Shown here: in pieces, positions 22,574-35,000 of the stretch
Layout of the letters: each line of letters opens with the position of its first letter
How positions within the stretch are numbered: position 1 is the first letter of the stretch
DNA from: Caenorhabditis remanei
Lineage: Eukaryota > Nematoda > Chromadorea > Rhabditida > Rhabditidae
NCBI RefSeq assembly: GCF_010183535.1
Contig: NC_071328.1
Span: 3,472,001-3,536,000 of the forward strand
Reading direction: 5' to 3'
Length of the DNA stretch: 64,000 nt
The notes under the pieces: model-generated
The model's database searches: none
Seen by the model: only the letters and a program-made list of their open reading frames with translations
Told to the model about the DNA's origin: nothing
Position numbers and translations under genes: made by a program

Positions 22574-25089
22574 AGTTGTAGTTCTACGAAAAATATGAAA
22601 ATCTGAAAATCTCGAGAAGCCACCCGTGAATTTATAGTGTTTACATAGGCGGGGGAGAAACAAAAAAATTGAATTATGCATAATGTAGCGCCCATAAAAG
22701 GAGGAAAAAGAACGGTGTGGGAATTTTCGGAAACAAAAATGCATCCTTTTTTGTATTTAAAAAAAAATATTTTCAGCAAGAGGAACTGACAAAAAACTGG
22801 ACGGAGTCGCTTCGTGACAAGCATCACCAACCGCAGAAGTAGATGGAGAACACGAATTAACTATAATTCCAGAGTAATACAGTACTAAACAGAATTTTTG
22901 TATTTTGAATACCACATCTAACCTCAATATTTTGGAATAAATCGTTTATAACATTTGAAAACTCAATTTAAAAAAAACAAGTTTTGAATCCAACAGTTTA
23001 AAACTACAGATTTTAAGGAGTCTCACTAACGGAAATTACAGTTAATCACAATTGCGCCCAAATTGATTTAAACCGATAAAAAAATAACCAAATCTTATAT
23101 CAAAGTTGTTAGATCTAGGTTTGACGCTTCTGGCTTGTACCGGTTCTTATCCGGGAGCAGTTATAATTCGAACCAGTTATATATCAAGCAGTTCTATATA
23201 CGGTCCACATTTGCAATGAACAGTTTCCTAGTAAAACTAAAAATTTTTATGGTTTAAAAAAGCTCTGTTAGAGGAATTTTCGGAAAAAAAATCTGTCATG
23301 GTCGAGGATGAACGGGTTTAGTAAATTTCTACTAGTCTAAAAGATCCCAATTGATTTTCTTGTCTGAAATTTGGATAAATTGGTATTCTCAATGAAAACC
23401 CACAAAGATTTTCCAAAACTGACAATAAGTGAGCCTCTCTTCGGGAATCTGTGAGCCCAGTTCAAGGGAGCATAACGTTATTGCGGTAGAGCGCAATAGC
23501 TCTCTGTTAGCCGCTGTCATAACAATGTGTAATGTTTTCACAAACCATATTTATTTTATTGTGAAACTTTCTCTCTAACTTAAAACTCTTGTAAAACTTA
23601 TTCTTCGGACTTAATAACAAACGACATTACTTTTTTTTTAAAGATTTCAGAATTATTAGGTTGGCAAGAAAGTTTTTGACCATGATTTGTTTTGAATGCT
23701 GTCAGACAAATGACGAGAATCAAAACCAACTATGCATGGTCTATGTTAGATAAACTCTATGGAATTCTGATAGTATACAGCATTTCCCTCCGACGCTTCC
23801 CTTCTGGGAGAGCCCTGCCTATTTTCTTTCTTGACCAACAATTCTTACAGCAATATTTTCGATTTCCCATTACATGTTATATTAAAATTACTATAATAGC
23901 TCAACCGATAGGAGAACTTAGCAAGGGTGAAATCTTCTATCGACACACTAAAAGTAATTTAGATCACAACGTTGAGAAATGTCATTTTTAATGATCAAAG
24001 TATCACGTACTAAAAGACCATATGAACAGGATTTGTACATGCTGTGAGTTATAGAGGAAGAGTATCCATCCAAGTATTTTTGTGAATTATCAATGACAGT
24101 TCACACTGTTTACTACCACAGTTAAAAACTTTTTGAAACGTGTTGGCAAGAATAAAAATTGAGACATGTGTTCGACATCTTTTAGTCGATTTTAACTTTT
24201 AGCGAAGGGTAGTCCTACGACTTCAATTCCTCTCTTCTCCTCCAAATTTTAATTGATTGAACCGTTTCTTAGTTTTAACAGGGCGGTGGTCTTGGACAGT
24301 AATTATTACAGAAAAGTCAAGTGACTTGGCGTTGATAGAACGCCAGCAGACATCGTCGAACGAGAACGATTCCAAATGAAAGTCATGCCCTCCCTACACA
24401 ACGTATATAACTGGAATCTTCTAGACAAGTGCAAAACCATAATCTTACACTACTGCTTTTTCACTGTGCAAAAAATTAAAGCTCTACGCAAGTCCTCAGT
24501 TTCACGCGGTCAGAAACTCCACCGCCTCCATGATGTTGCGCATCCGCATGTTACATAATCGACGACGTACATTCTCACCTACTTTTGCAAAATACGTTTT
24601 GCTTACACAAATTACAGCTGTAACCTTCCTCTAACAAAATATCATATATTCGGGGTAATACAGCGTGCTACAGCTGGACAGGAATTCGAAACTTGAAGTC
24701 AAGTCGAGAAATGGGTCCAAGCTTATTTTAGCATGAAACAACCGGAGTTTTGGCAGGAGGATATCCGGAACGTACCCAATAAACAGCAGATTGTTGTGTA
24801 CCAATATAGTCACTACGTATGCTATCGGGCATGTTTTCTGTCCGAGTAGGAATGACTTGAGTTATGGTCAAAAACTTTCTTGCCAACCTAATATTTCAGC
24901 CTGGGTACCCTTTTAGAAAGTACTGTCAATAACTTCGCTTGACGCGTCAGTTCCCAATGCTTCTTCGGCTTCCCATTGCTTTTTCCTGATCAAAGATGGG
25001 AACCGAACTCCTTTCCCATGAATATCTGTGGTGGTTTTGAAAACTGTTAAAAACTCTTTTGTCTGCACTAGATCATATCATCCGGAACC
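22574..25089. other. Intergenic region between the two saposin genes
   Basis: It is mostly occupied by the mariner relic (23656-24891). The remaining A/T-rich flanks, about 1.1 kb and 0.2 kb, show no gene. They should contain the divergent promoters of the two saposin-like genes. Confidence 0.6.
23656..24891 (+). mobile_element. Dead mariner transposon
   Basis: The terminal inverted repeats begin TTAGGTTGGCAAGAAAGTTT and end with the complement, with TA duplicated on both sides (23654-23655 and 24892-24893). The length of 1236 bp is normal for a mariner. The interior is a degenerate transposase: a segment near 24700-24800 reads as the family's C-terminal part (residues like AYFSMKQPEFWQEDIRNVP), but no continuous frame remains. 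Confidence 0.9.
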
Positions 25090-25411
25090 ATGAAAGTCTT
25101 TCAGATTTTTACTCTTCTCACTTTTGTAGTCTTGGTAAGATTCTACAAACTCAACGACTCCTTCGCAATTTTATTTCCAGACAACTTTTGCTTCTTCTAA
25201 TCCATTCTGCAAGTTCTGCTCCCCGGCTATCAGTATTCCAACTGATTGGGCTACAGTTCAAAAATTACTGAAAATCGGATGCGGAAATCTTGGATCAGCT
25301 GGGAAGGCTTGTGTAGCCTTGGTAGAAGCCGTGGATCTTGATTCATCGTATTCAAAGATGTACCCAAATATGGTTGATTTGAGGGAAGCTGGGTGTAAGG
25401 TTTATTGTTAA
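25090..25411 (+). CDS. Saposin-like (caenopore family) secreted protein
   Basis: Two exons (25090-25134 and 25181-25411) give 91 aa. Exon 1 is a 15-codon signal peptide (MKVFQIFTLLTFVVL) ending in phase 0, the same intron position as the gene at 22244-22573. Exon 2 encodes a compact saposin-B domain with six cysteines (CKFC near the start, two central, and the last two near the C-terminus ending VYC). The family acts as secreted membrane-permeabilising defence or digestive proteins. AATAAA lies at 25430-25435, 19 nt past the stop codon. Its orientation is divergent from the first saposin gene, with a mariner between them. No other domain is seen. Confidence 0.8.
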
Positions 25412-25559
25412 TGATGATTTTGAATGGGGAATAAATGTTGACTTGTCTGTTTTTGCGTCTGTTTTTGCGAACTCTTTCGGTTACGGTTAGTGACGCTAAC
25501 AGCGTAGTCATGACGTATCTAACATCAGTTGCTCAACTTGATGCTCTTAAAAACATTAA

Positions 25560-25719
25560 AGGGGGACTGCGCTATTCGAATTTAAAAATGTTTACATGAA
25601 TCGACGCAGATTTAGGGGTTGACGATAAAGTTCTCTTGAAGGTAGGTCCGGAAATTTGATTCAAGAAAGTTGTGTCAAAGTTATAGGAAATTTTGAACTT
25701 GAATAGCGCAGTCCCCCTT
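25560..25719. mobile_element. TTAA-target MITE
   Basis: The termini AGGGGGACTGCGCTATTC and GAATAGCGCAGTCCCCCT are bordered by TTAA (25556-25559, and 25720-25723 after one extra T). The first ten terminal bases equal those of the transposon at 17511-19034, so it may be a non-autonomous relative. Length is about 160 bp, with no coding capacity. Confidence 0.75.
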
Positions 25720-26042
25720 TTAAAAACGACAGTGTCTATTATGAAGCCTAACTGGAGCGCTCTTACAATAAATGTCAAGTACTAAGTCCACTAGAGCGCA
25801 CTAGCTGACCAATCTTCCTATTTGAAAACTTTAGTCAATGACACACTATTTCCCAACCGTCTTAACCAAATCCGGACAACCTTCGCAACATAAATCGCTT
25901 CCTAATACAGTAAGACAGAGAGTCATAAAACATTCCGACTACCTTCTACTATCTACCACCCAAAAAGACACATGTTTCGAAACAGTCAGACGATTATCTC
26001 GATTAAGGGGTTGTAAACACACTCTTTATTACTCTATTTGAT

Positions 26043-29000
26043 TCAGGTGCCCAGAAGATTGGTGACTTCTGAGATTAAATGGAAATTCTCTTGTTTTAAT
26101 GGATGGTGGAGGTGGTGGTGAAGGTGATGGTGTGTCGTAGGGATTGAGTAGTCGATGAAGTGATTCATTGGTTGGTGGGGGACTATCTGAAAATAAAGGA
26201 AGATGAGAGCATGAAGAATATTGAAAAACAAAAAAAACGTTTGGTAGGCTATAACCCCAAAAGCGATAACGCGGGATCAGTTGAATGAAATTTTTTTGAA
26301 AGTTCTGTATAGTTTTATTAAATTTCGCTGTTTCGCTGTGGCATTTTGATACACAGCTAAATCGACCACTTTTTGGTACCGATTTGTGTCGGTTTTCCCG
26401 CATTTTGGACAGTTTTTTGACTGTTGCATGTCTTTTTGAGATCAATTCTACAAAAAATTATTAAAATTTATAAATAAAACATTTATTTTGAATTTCGCCC
26501 TAAAATTTTCACTGATTTCAGCGGAGCGCGGTTGATTTTAGTACTCACTCCCAGACCCCGTGTGCATTATCTAATGAAACTTACCGTTTTAGTAATATAC
26601 ATGTTAAAATTCCACAAATATTGTGCGTTGAAAATAAATAAAAACATAACCATAGACAACTAAGTAGCTTTCCAGATACACAGTACAAATATATAAATAT
26701 AATTACAGACTCAAAAGAGTATATCCAGCACTAACAGATAATTCAAGAATCTGAAACCTGCAAATTGTTTTTCTGATCTTCCGAACTCTCACCTTCTGAA
26801 CATCCTGTACAAAACTATGTGGCAAGGCTGACATTTGCATGTGGAGATCTGAAATGTTTCAGACATTTTAAGATTTCTTCCGCATCAATTCGTTTACCAT
26901 TCTGCTGCCACACCGCCGTATAATCAATATTTGGAATCGGAACTTCTGGATACCCGACAATCGGAGCCACTGGTGGAGGTGGATAGGTAGGTGGATACTG
27001 ATGATATAAATCATGAGACCATGAGACTCCATTATTCCATGACGGATCGAACATTTGCATTTCGAAATGAGGAGCATTTGGTGGCTGGATTGCGGGTTGA
27101 ATTGTCGCTGGGACAGGGACCATTTCTGCGGTTTCTTTTCGTCGACGAGATGGTTTTGTAGGTGTTGGAGGGATAGAAATAGTTGGGAAAAGAGTAGTTG
27201 AGGTGGATGGTTCCAGTCTGGAAAATAGAATGTTCTGAGTTGGGCACAAAATTCAGACTTGCAACGGGCATGGTCTCAGAAAACATAGTCGATTTTTCGA
27301 CTATGTTTTTACATTTCGATAAAATACAAGTTTACATAGCATTTTTGACTATTTTTGATGAAAATTTTTAAAAAATTTCGAAACGTTTTGTGTAAAAATC
27401 GTGCACATTTTTTGGCTCCGGGCAAAAAAAATGGTATTTTGCAGGTCTGTCAAAAAAAAGTTTCTTGGATTGTCTGTTATTGAACGGTACTCTTCTAAAG
27501 TTATCAGGATAATGTCAAACTAAACGTTCAGTAGCCTGAGAACACAAAACAATTGGAGAGCTTGTTTAAAAAGCTCCGCTCAGAGCTCGACAGAAAATCA
27601 TTAATTCACGGTCTGCTGCCGGAGGGTGTTAAAGACGCATCTGGTTTGTTCGATATGGTCTCGAAGCGGAAAACATGCAGTTTTTTTCAGACCTGCAAAG
27701 TTCGAAAATGCGGCATTTGAACTTTTTCAACTACGAGACCATTCCGCGAAATCTCCAATAAATTAGACGCACCCTCCGGCAGCAGACTGAGAATGTTTCT
27801 TACGGTAAGACAAAGTTTTTGCGTATTTAGATTTTGGCTGAAAAGTTTTATTGACGTTGAACGGGGTTATTCGCTTTAATTATCGGAATAAAAAAGTTCC
27901 GACATTTTTTACCGACGCGCAAGGTTCGCGCCACTGATCTAAGGAAACGCCCACTCATCATTAACATTTCTTCTGCAAGATCAGGGCACGGTTTCATTGA
28001 TTTTGCGGGTAAAAGTTTGTTTAAAAATACCACATTTTCATCAAATTTGATCTATTTTCCTTGAAATTTCATTTTTACTATGGAAGTTTGAGGACAAGTT
28101 TCAAAAAAGTGTTAATGATGAACGGGCGTTTCCGTAGATCAGTGGCGCGAACCTTTCGCGTCGGTAAAAAATGTCGGAACTTTTTTATTCCGATAATAGA
28201 GCTCGGTAAAAAAACTGAAGAAAATGGAACTCTAGTTCGAATGAATCGTGTTTGTTTTTGCTTTCTTTTTTGAATTGTTGGAACCGATTTTTGTGGAAAG
28301 AAGTCAACTCGAGTAATTACCTCATGGAGAGATTAGTTTTATGTTAAACATTATCGAAATACTAGCCCAGTCCAAATGCATTCAGGTGAATGCGATTTTC
28401 GGTGAATTCAGTTAAAAATTTCGAGTACTTAGTAAGAAAAATCGGTGTTAAATTAGCGAAACGTTCAGGAAATTGTTTGGGCAAAAGCTTCTCGACACTT
28501 CTTACATAGTCCGGCGTTTTGCGATTACCAAAATTATTCATGAGCGATTTCTCCTGATTTTCGTTGAAATTCGGCTCCGCGACAATTCACAACTGCGACA
28601 TTTCGCAACTGCGACATTCCGCAACTAACGTAGGTTTCGCAACTGCGACACTTCGCAACTGCGACATTTCGCAACTAGTTATTTCGCAACTGCGACGTTT
28701 CGCAACTAGGACATTTCGCAACCACGACGTTTCGCAACCATTAAACTAGCAATAGTTTAACCTAGTTTTGTCTAAAAGTGGGTCAGATAACTTTTTCTTC
28801 TATTTAATTATTTTCAAATATGTTCCCAAGCACTTTGGTACACTCAACATTTTTAGCTGACCCAAATATGCAAATGCCCAGTGGTTGCGAAACGTCGTGG
28901 TTGCGAAATGTCGTAGTTGCGAAACGTCGCAGTTGCGAAATGACTAGTTGCGAAATGTCGCAGTTGCGAAGTGTCGCAGTTGCGAAACCTACGTGAGTTG

Positions 29001-32000
29001 CGAATTGTCGCAGTTGCGAAATGTCGTAGTTGCGAATTGTCGCGGAGCCTGAAATTCGACCATTTCCAATGAAAAATTATTAAAAATTCAAAAAGAACGA
29101 ATAAAACAAAAACGTATTCAAAAATGCTTGAACTTTTGAAAATTTGCAGAAAACTCGAGAAAAACTGAAGAAAAGTTTTTTAAAGTCTGCATTTTGACGT
29201 GGCGGTGTTTGCACAATTTAGGCTTCTACAGTAGTAAACTTTAGAAAAATCATTTTTCGTTTTTTATCTGATAATTTTTAGTGTTTATTATTAAATTATA
29301 TTTTCTAGTTTTCCACTAGTCACACCTCGGTCAGATGACATTTATTTGTACTTATTTGTGTCCGCTTTTGCAGAAAAAAGCGGCGATAACTACTACTGTT
29401 GTATACACATACACAAACAAAGGCGGCCCATAGTTGCTCAGCTTTATGTACAATTAGTCAAGTAATTAGAGAAAAAAGAATGTTATAACAGCTACAGTAT
29501 GCTTTGTCGGCAAATAAATAGATGTTTGAGGTGTTGCGGAAAACCCCGGAGGTCTCGCTGAACTATGAAGCTCGGTTAATCTTTCATTATCATTAGAGCG
29601 CATTTTCATTTCAAAAAATTTGGCCTACCCCTCCTGATCCTCTTTCAACGCTGGTGGGAGTGGTAGTGCTGCAGTGGATTGCAAGTTTCTGGGTGATTGA
29701 AGGAAGGAGTCGTCAAATGACAATAGCTTGGCTTTCAGTGAGCTCCTCTTTTCCAGAAGCATTGTTCCCTCCACTTCGCTAAAATATTTTCAACTATGAA
29801 AACCGCGCTCCACCGGACTTCAAAAAAAAACTCACTTCAACAATCGATGTGTCAACCCGATAGACTCCGGCTTACTATTCTTGTAGAACAGTCGACACGA
29901 ACTTTGAACGAAATACGTCCGTTGAGATTTTAGGCTGACTAGACGGTAGACTAGAAGACCGGATGACCCGTTTTTGATGGCTTCTTTGTGTGCTTCTGCC
30001 ATACAAACGGCATCTTCCACGTGGACTAGATTATAGAGATTCATTGGGAGGTCGGACTCGTCGATTTCTAACATTTCGTAGACTCTGGAAATGGGGGATG
30101 GGTTTTTGCGACGAAGAATTGAACACTGATCGGTGACCAACTAAAATAAGATAAGGAGTTTGGACAAACTGTCAATTAAATTGTTCAGTTTAGTCCATCG
30201 GCTCCATGATCTGATTTTCAGATAAGTTGTATCATACTTGCAAACCTGGCCGACACAAGCCGTAACTCGCTGAAAACTCAACATTATGAGCTGAAAAATA
30301 TACCAAAATGTAGATATCGATCGTGACTTAGGCCGGGTGGCGGACCGGTAATGTCCCGCGAGCCGGGCAGAACGGCTTTTTAATTTTTGCGTTTTTTTTT
30401 CACCTTTTCCCGGCCTGCGACATGTTAACGACTATCCGTAGTAGGCCACATACATCGATTTTGCTGAGATCTACATTTTGGTATATATTTTTCAGCTCAT
30501 ATTATTAAATTTTAAGTAAGTTACGCGGAGGCCCGTCTTGGTCCGGTTCCAAGTGTATGTTTTAGTCCCATCGTCATTTTTGCGTTTGTCCAGTTTTGGT
30601 ACGGCTTTCCTCTAGACAGTTAGAGGGGGATGAACACGGAGGTATATCTCCGCGCTATAAGGGAGTCTCTTAAAAAGTTGTTAACTCGAGACTAGACTGA
30701 AATTAGGGATGTGACACATGAAAATATTGCCAGTTTTGAAAAACTGGTGAAAAATTGTAGAGAATGCAAAGTTGACGGTTACTATTCCACAACTCAAAAT
30801 AGAGTAACTCAAAAGCATGCAGAGCTATCAAAAAGTTATCAACTATGAAAAGAAAGATCAAAATCTGTTAAATATTTTTGTAGTGAACAACTACTTTTCC
30901 AATGTATGCTAGGGAAGATAAGATGCATTGAAGTACAAAATAAATGAAAAACTGGTCATTTCTGGGAAAACTATCGCTGAACATCTCATATATTCTCAAG
31001 ACGGTTCTGTATTCAAAAAAACTTTCAACTACAAAAATATAGTCTTATCTGTGCTCTATAACCAAATCAAAAAGGGGCAGCATTCGAAACCGTGACAGAT
31101 TCTCAAAATCTATCTTTTTTCCGGTATTACGGTAAGCTCACTGCAGAAATTCGCTCTTTGTCAGAAACATTTTCCTGAATAACCACCTACTTCTGATCCA
31201 TTGAAACCAGTGCCCCATCCAACTGGTGCTTCGTCTTCAGAATCATGTCTTCTGAAGCTAAATCTGATGTTGATGGTGGAACGAACGGCCTGGAACGCGC
31301 TCTACTGTGAGAGATCACATTTTCAAAAAAAAACTCACGTGCAAACACAAACCATCCCTAAAACCGGACCCGACGCGGTTCTCCCCATCACATAAGACGA
31401 CGGAAGGCCATGGAGAGACATTAGTTTTCCACGCATGTCGATTCGCTGAAAATCCGGATAATTTGATCTACTAAAATGTTTTTTTTGTATAAAATCTACC
31501 AAGAACCCGCAAGTGTTATCCAACAAGCATCGGAATCTAGCGTTGACATTACGGTCGAGGTATTTGGAGTTTTCTGGAATTAAATGGTATTTATCTTTTT
31601 GGTGTGTTTTTGACCAACGTACGCGGTGAAAAAATATCAAATGAGGTTGAAGACGTCGACGTCGGAATATGAAAATTAGAATCCAACTGCTGTCTTATAT
31701 CATCTCGATCCTCGGAATGAATCAAGTCATAAACCGGTTGATGTAGAATATCCGATTGATGAAATCCCAAATATCCTTCAACATTTTCAGATGCATAATA
31801 GATTTCTCCATTGTCATTCAGAACCAAAAGAAAGCCTCCCAAAGATTTCAGCGCGATCTCCTCGAAATTCGCTTCTTCTGGATCGAGCATTGGAGTACCG
31901 ATACGGGGATCGTAGATCGTTGGAACCTTGTTAGAGAACGGCATTGGAGGGTGTGGTTGGTAGGAATAGGAGTGCGTTGACATCGGGAATCCAGCGGATA

Positions 32001-35000
32001 GGAATTGCGAGTTGTGGAGACAGGCTGAAACAGTTCCAGAGAGTTCTAGGGGTACTGAGTGTTGTCAATGTACTTTAAAAAGAAAACAAAAACGGTTTGG
32101 GGGGTCGAGGGTTTGAACCCTGGATGTGAGATTCCTAGTCATAAGTGTTACCAACTGAGCTACTATTGTAGGATCGGTAGTGGAAGCGGCGGCGGTGGCG
32201 AGAAGCTTTATCACAGCTCCAAATGCGGCGTCCTTTCTTCACACCCTGTAGCGCAACCGGTAACAAGTCTGTCCACCAAAAATTCGACCGGGGTTCAATT
32301 CCTTCTCCCCGTTATTCATATTTGCATTCTTTTCTGAGTATACTTTATACCTTCATTTCCAGAATACATTACTTTTTCATAGAGTTTCGACACACTTTTC
32401 TTTCAAACCCCTCACTTTTCACTTTCTTAGCATCTCTCCAAGACCACTACTTCATCTATTGGTCCCCTCCTTCCCCCCATCATCACGCATTCAATCGAGA
32501 GATGTCCAATTTATCACTTGAGAGACATAACATACATACGACGCAAGCAGAGCATCTTCATCTAATTGCCGCCGTCTACTGGCACGCTACCGTATTCCTT
32601 CTCTGACGCGCACTCCATTTTCTTAGTTGTCTCTCAGCGCTTGTTGCATCTGTTGGCAGACGCCGCGGCCCCAAAAAGAACGACGTGAATAATATATGGG
32701 GATGGGATGACATAGTATACTAAACGATTCGTTTTGATGGTTTTGAACAGATTTGGGTCAAAGGAAAACTTGCAAAAAAGGTTTCGATGCGGGTGGGAGT
32801 CGAACCAGCGACTCTTTGGGCGCCGGCCCAAAACGTTGCTGCCTGCGCCACGCGTCCACCATGAAGTAGTGGTCGCCAGGGTTATGATAAGTTGTCCCCT
32901 CTCCCCGTAAATTTACTCTTTCGAACTCCCCACTCATAATCTAATGACCATATTGAACATATCAAGTATCAAGAAGATGTCAAGATACACCTCTATATAA
33001 ACATGCCTAGACACTATACAAAACGAGGAGACGCAGAGAATGTCAAGGATACGATCATCAAGTGTTTAGGCATGGAATGTGACAGCTTGTGTAATTGGCA
33101 CCTTTCTCACCCCCGCGATGAAGACTGTCAATATTGCGTAAGGGGAGACTTCTAAGGATACGGTACACGGTGATTCTTTGTGACATAATCAGGCAATCTA
33201 TTGTGACGCGGGGGATACCTTGAAAGTGAGCTTTGCATTGAAGGAAACTGACGGCGAGCCGAAGAACGGAGAGCTTGTCGAGACGGCTGATGGTAGACCC
33301 GTCGTATGGGAGAAGCATGGCAACGGTCTCGAGTTCACCATTTAGTCTGGAATTTTTTTTCGAAAATAGCAAGATTTAGTGAAAACTTTCCACCGTTGAG
33401 CACATGTCACGAGCTCAGATGGTAGATCAAACCTGGATTTTTATTTTTGTAGTTGACAACTTTTTGATAGCTCTTCACGCTTTCGAGATAGGAGCGGTCA
33501 GAGTCTAGGTTCTCTGCGTCTCTCCTCCTTCCAGCTCTGCGGCGCCCATCTTTCTAGACGCATATCTCAAAAGTGGGCGGAGCTATGAAAAAGTTGTCAA
33601 CTACAAAAATGTAGCCCTTGTCTTTTTCTACAAGATGTTTAAAAATCAAGTAATTGATGCAACTCGTTTAGCCGTGACATGACTTTAAACTTAGGAGCTC
33701 CCGTAAGTGACATATCCTTATTTAACCTGTTTATATCTCAAAAACTAAAAGAGCTATGAAAAAGTTGTCAACTACAAAAATGTAGCCCTTGTCTTTTTCT
33801 ACAAGATGTCTAAAAATCAAGTAATTGATGGAACTCGTTTAGCCGTGACCAAACTTTAAACTTAGGAGCTCCCGTAAGTGACATATCCTTATTTAACCAG
33901 TTTATATCTCAAAAACTAAAAGAGCTATCAAAAAGTTGTCAACTACAAAATTGTAGATCAAGACTTGATAAACATTATTGTGATTTACAACTTGTTATTA
34001 CAACAATTTCCAAAAATGTTGTAGCTTACTGAGTTTGAAAATCTAAAAAATGGAAATTCCTAGGAAACCACGGCCAACGCTCTATATCTCTTCAGGGATG
34101 CGTTTTCCAAAAAAGTTGTCAACTGCAAAAATGTAGCCCTGGGTTTGTTCTATAAGATATGTTAAAATGAAGTATCTGACACAATTCGTTTAGCCGTGAC
34201 GGTTTCTCGAAAGTCCTTCAGTTTCAGTACCCCTTACCTCTCCCTATGCCGCTTCGAAGGATTTGTGTTGGTCAACTGTTTTGGCGGATCTCGAACCCTG
34301 AAACATAATAATTACTATCTTTTTTTCTTCATCCAACATCTCCAGGTGTCTCCCACGTAAACACATATCATTAGTCGTCCCCCCGGGTCCCCTTCTCTCT
34401 CTGGATGACTCTCCTAATCGCACACCTGGCTCTCCTCTCTCCAGGCTATTCTGACATGCAAAACACTCAAAAATTCTGGTGAAAAGATGAGGAGGAGGAG
34501 GAGGAGCAATTAATTCTCGATTCGTATGGTTTTGCTGAGGATCTTCTTCACGCAACAATTTTGTATGTTTATCGCCTTCCCCCGGTAATTGTGCACCATA
34601 TGGTGGAGGAAGGAGGAAGAGCGATGAGCAACAGATGATTGAGGACATGGTTTACATGGTAAAAAAAAAGGAAATTACTGAAAACAAAAAAAGTTTATAG
34701 GTAGAAGGAATCGAACCCCCGACCCTTCTGGCGCCGGTTCTCTGTGCTACCGGTTGCGCCACTTTGGCACAAATCAAGATTATGTCGTCGGGGCCGCGAT
34801 AAAGGTGGAAGCCGATGGAGTGTACTCGCCGCTGGTAAAGTCAAAACTATCGTAACCTTGGTTTCGAAAATAGGACATTTTTGTCATAGAACACTTCTGG
34901 AAGTGTCAAATAACACTTTTATTGTGAAATTTGTTCCAAGAAGAAATATGAAGAAATCATGTTACAAAGCTTAAAAGGGTGAACTGGAAATTGGTGGCCT

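Noticed and set aside
26029..26445. 138-codon minus-strand frame rich in Pro at the end of ahr-1
   Set aside because: A different frame of the same exon gives the conserved ahr-1 C-terminus (ending NLLGT) and matches the upstream phase.
28558..29056. Regularly spaced short repeats resembling a CRISPR array
   Set aside because: The units are contiguous 14-16-mers without unique spacers, mirrored in inverted orientation, in a eukaryotic intron.
29832..30140. Start codon of a separate small gene inside ahr-1
   Set aside because: The frame upstream of the acceptor at 30085 is intronic; the conserved PAS-B exon begins at 30084.
32088..32170. Functional tRNA gene call for unit d
   Set aside because: Boxes A and B are perfect, but I could not pair the acceptor ends or a standard anticodon stem, so I report it only as tRNA-like.
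34744..34974. 76-codon frame in the left arm of the large inverted repeat
   Set aside because: It overlaps the tRNA-like unit, has no homology I recognise, and the inverted partner arm does not keep the frame.
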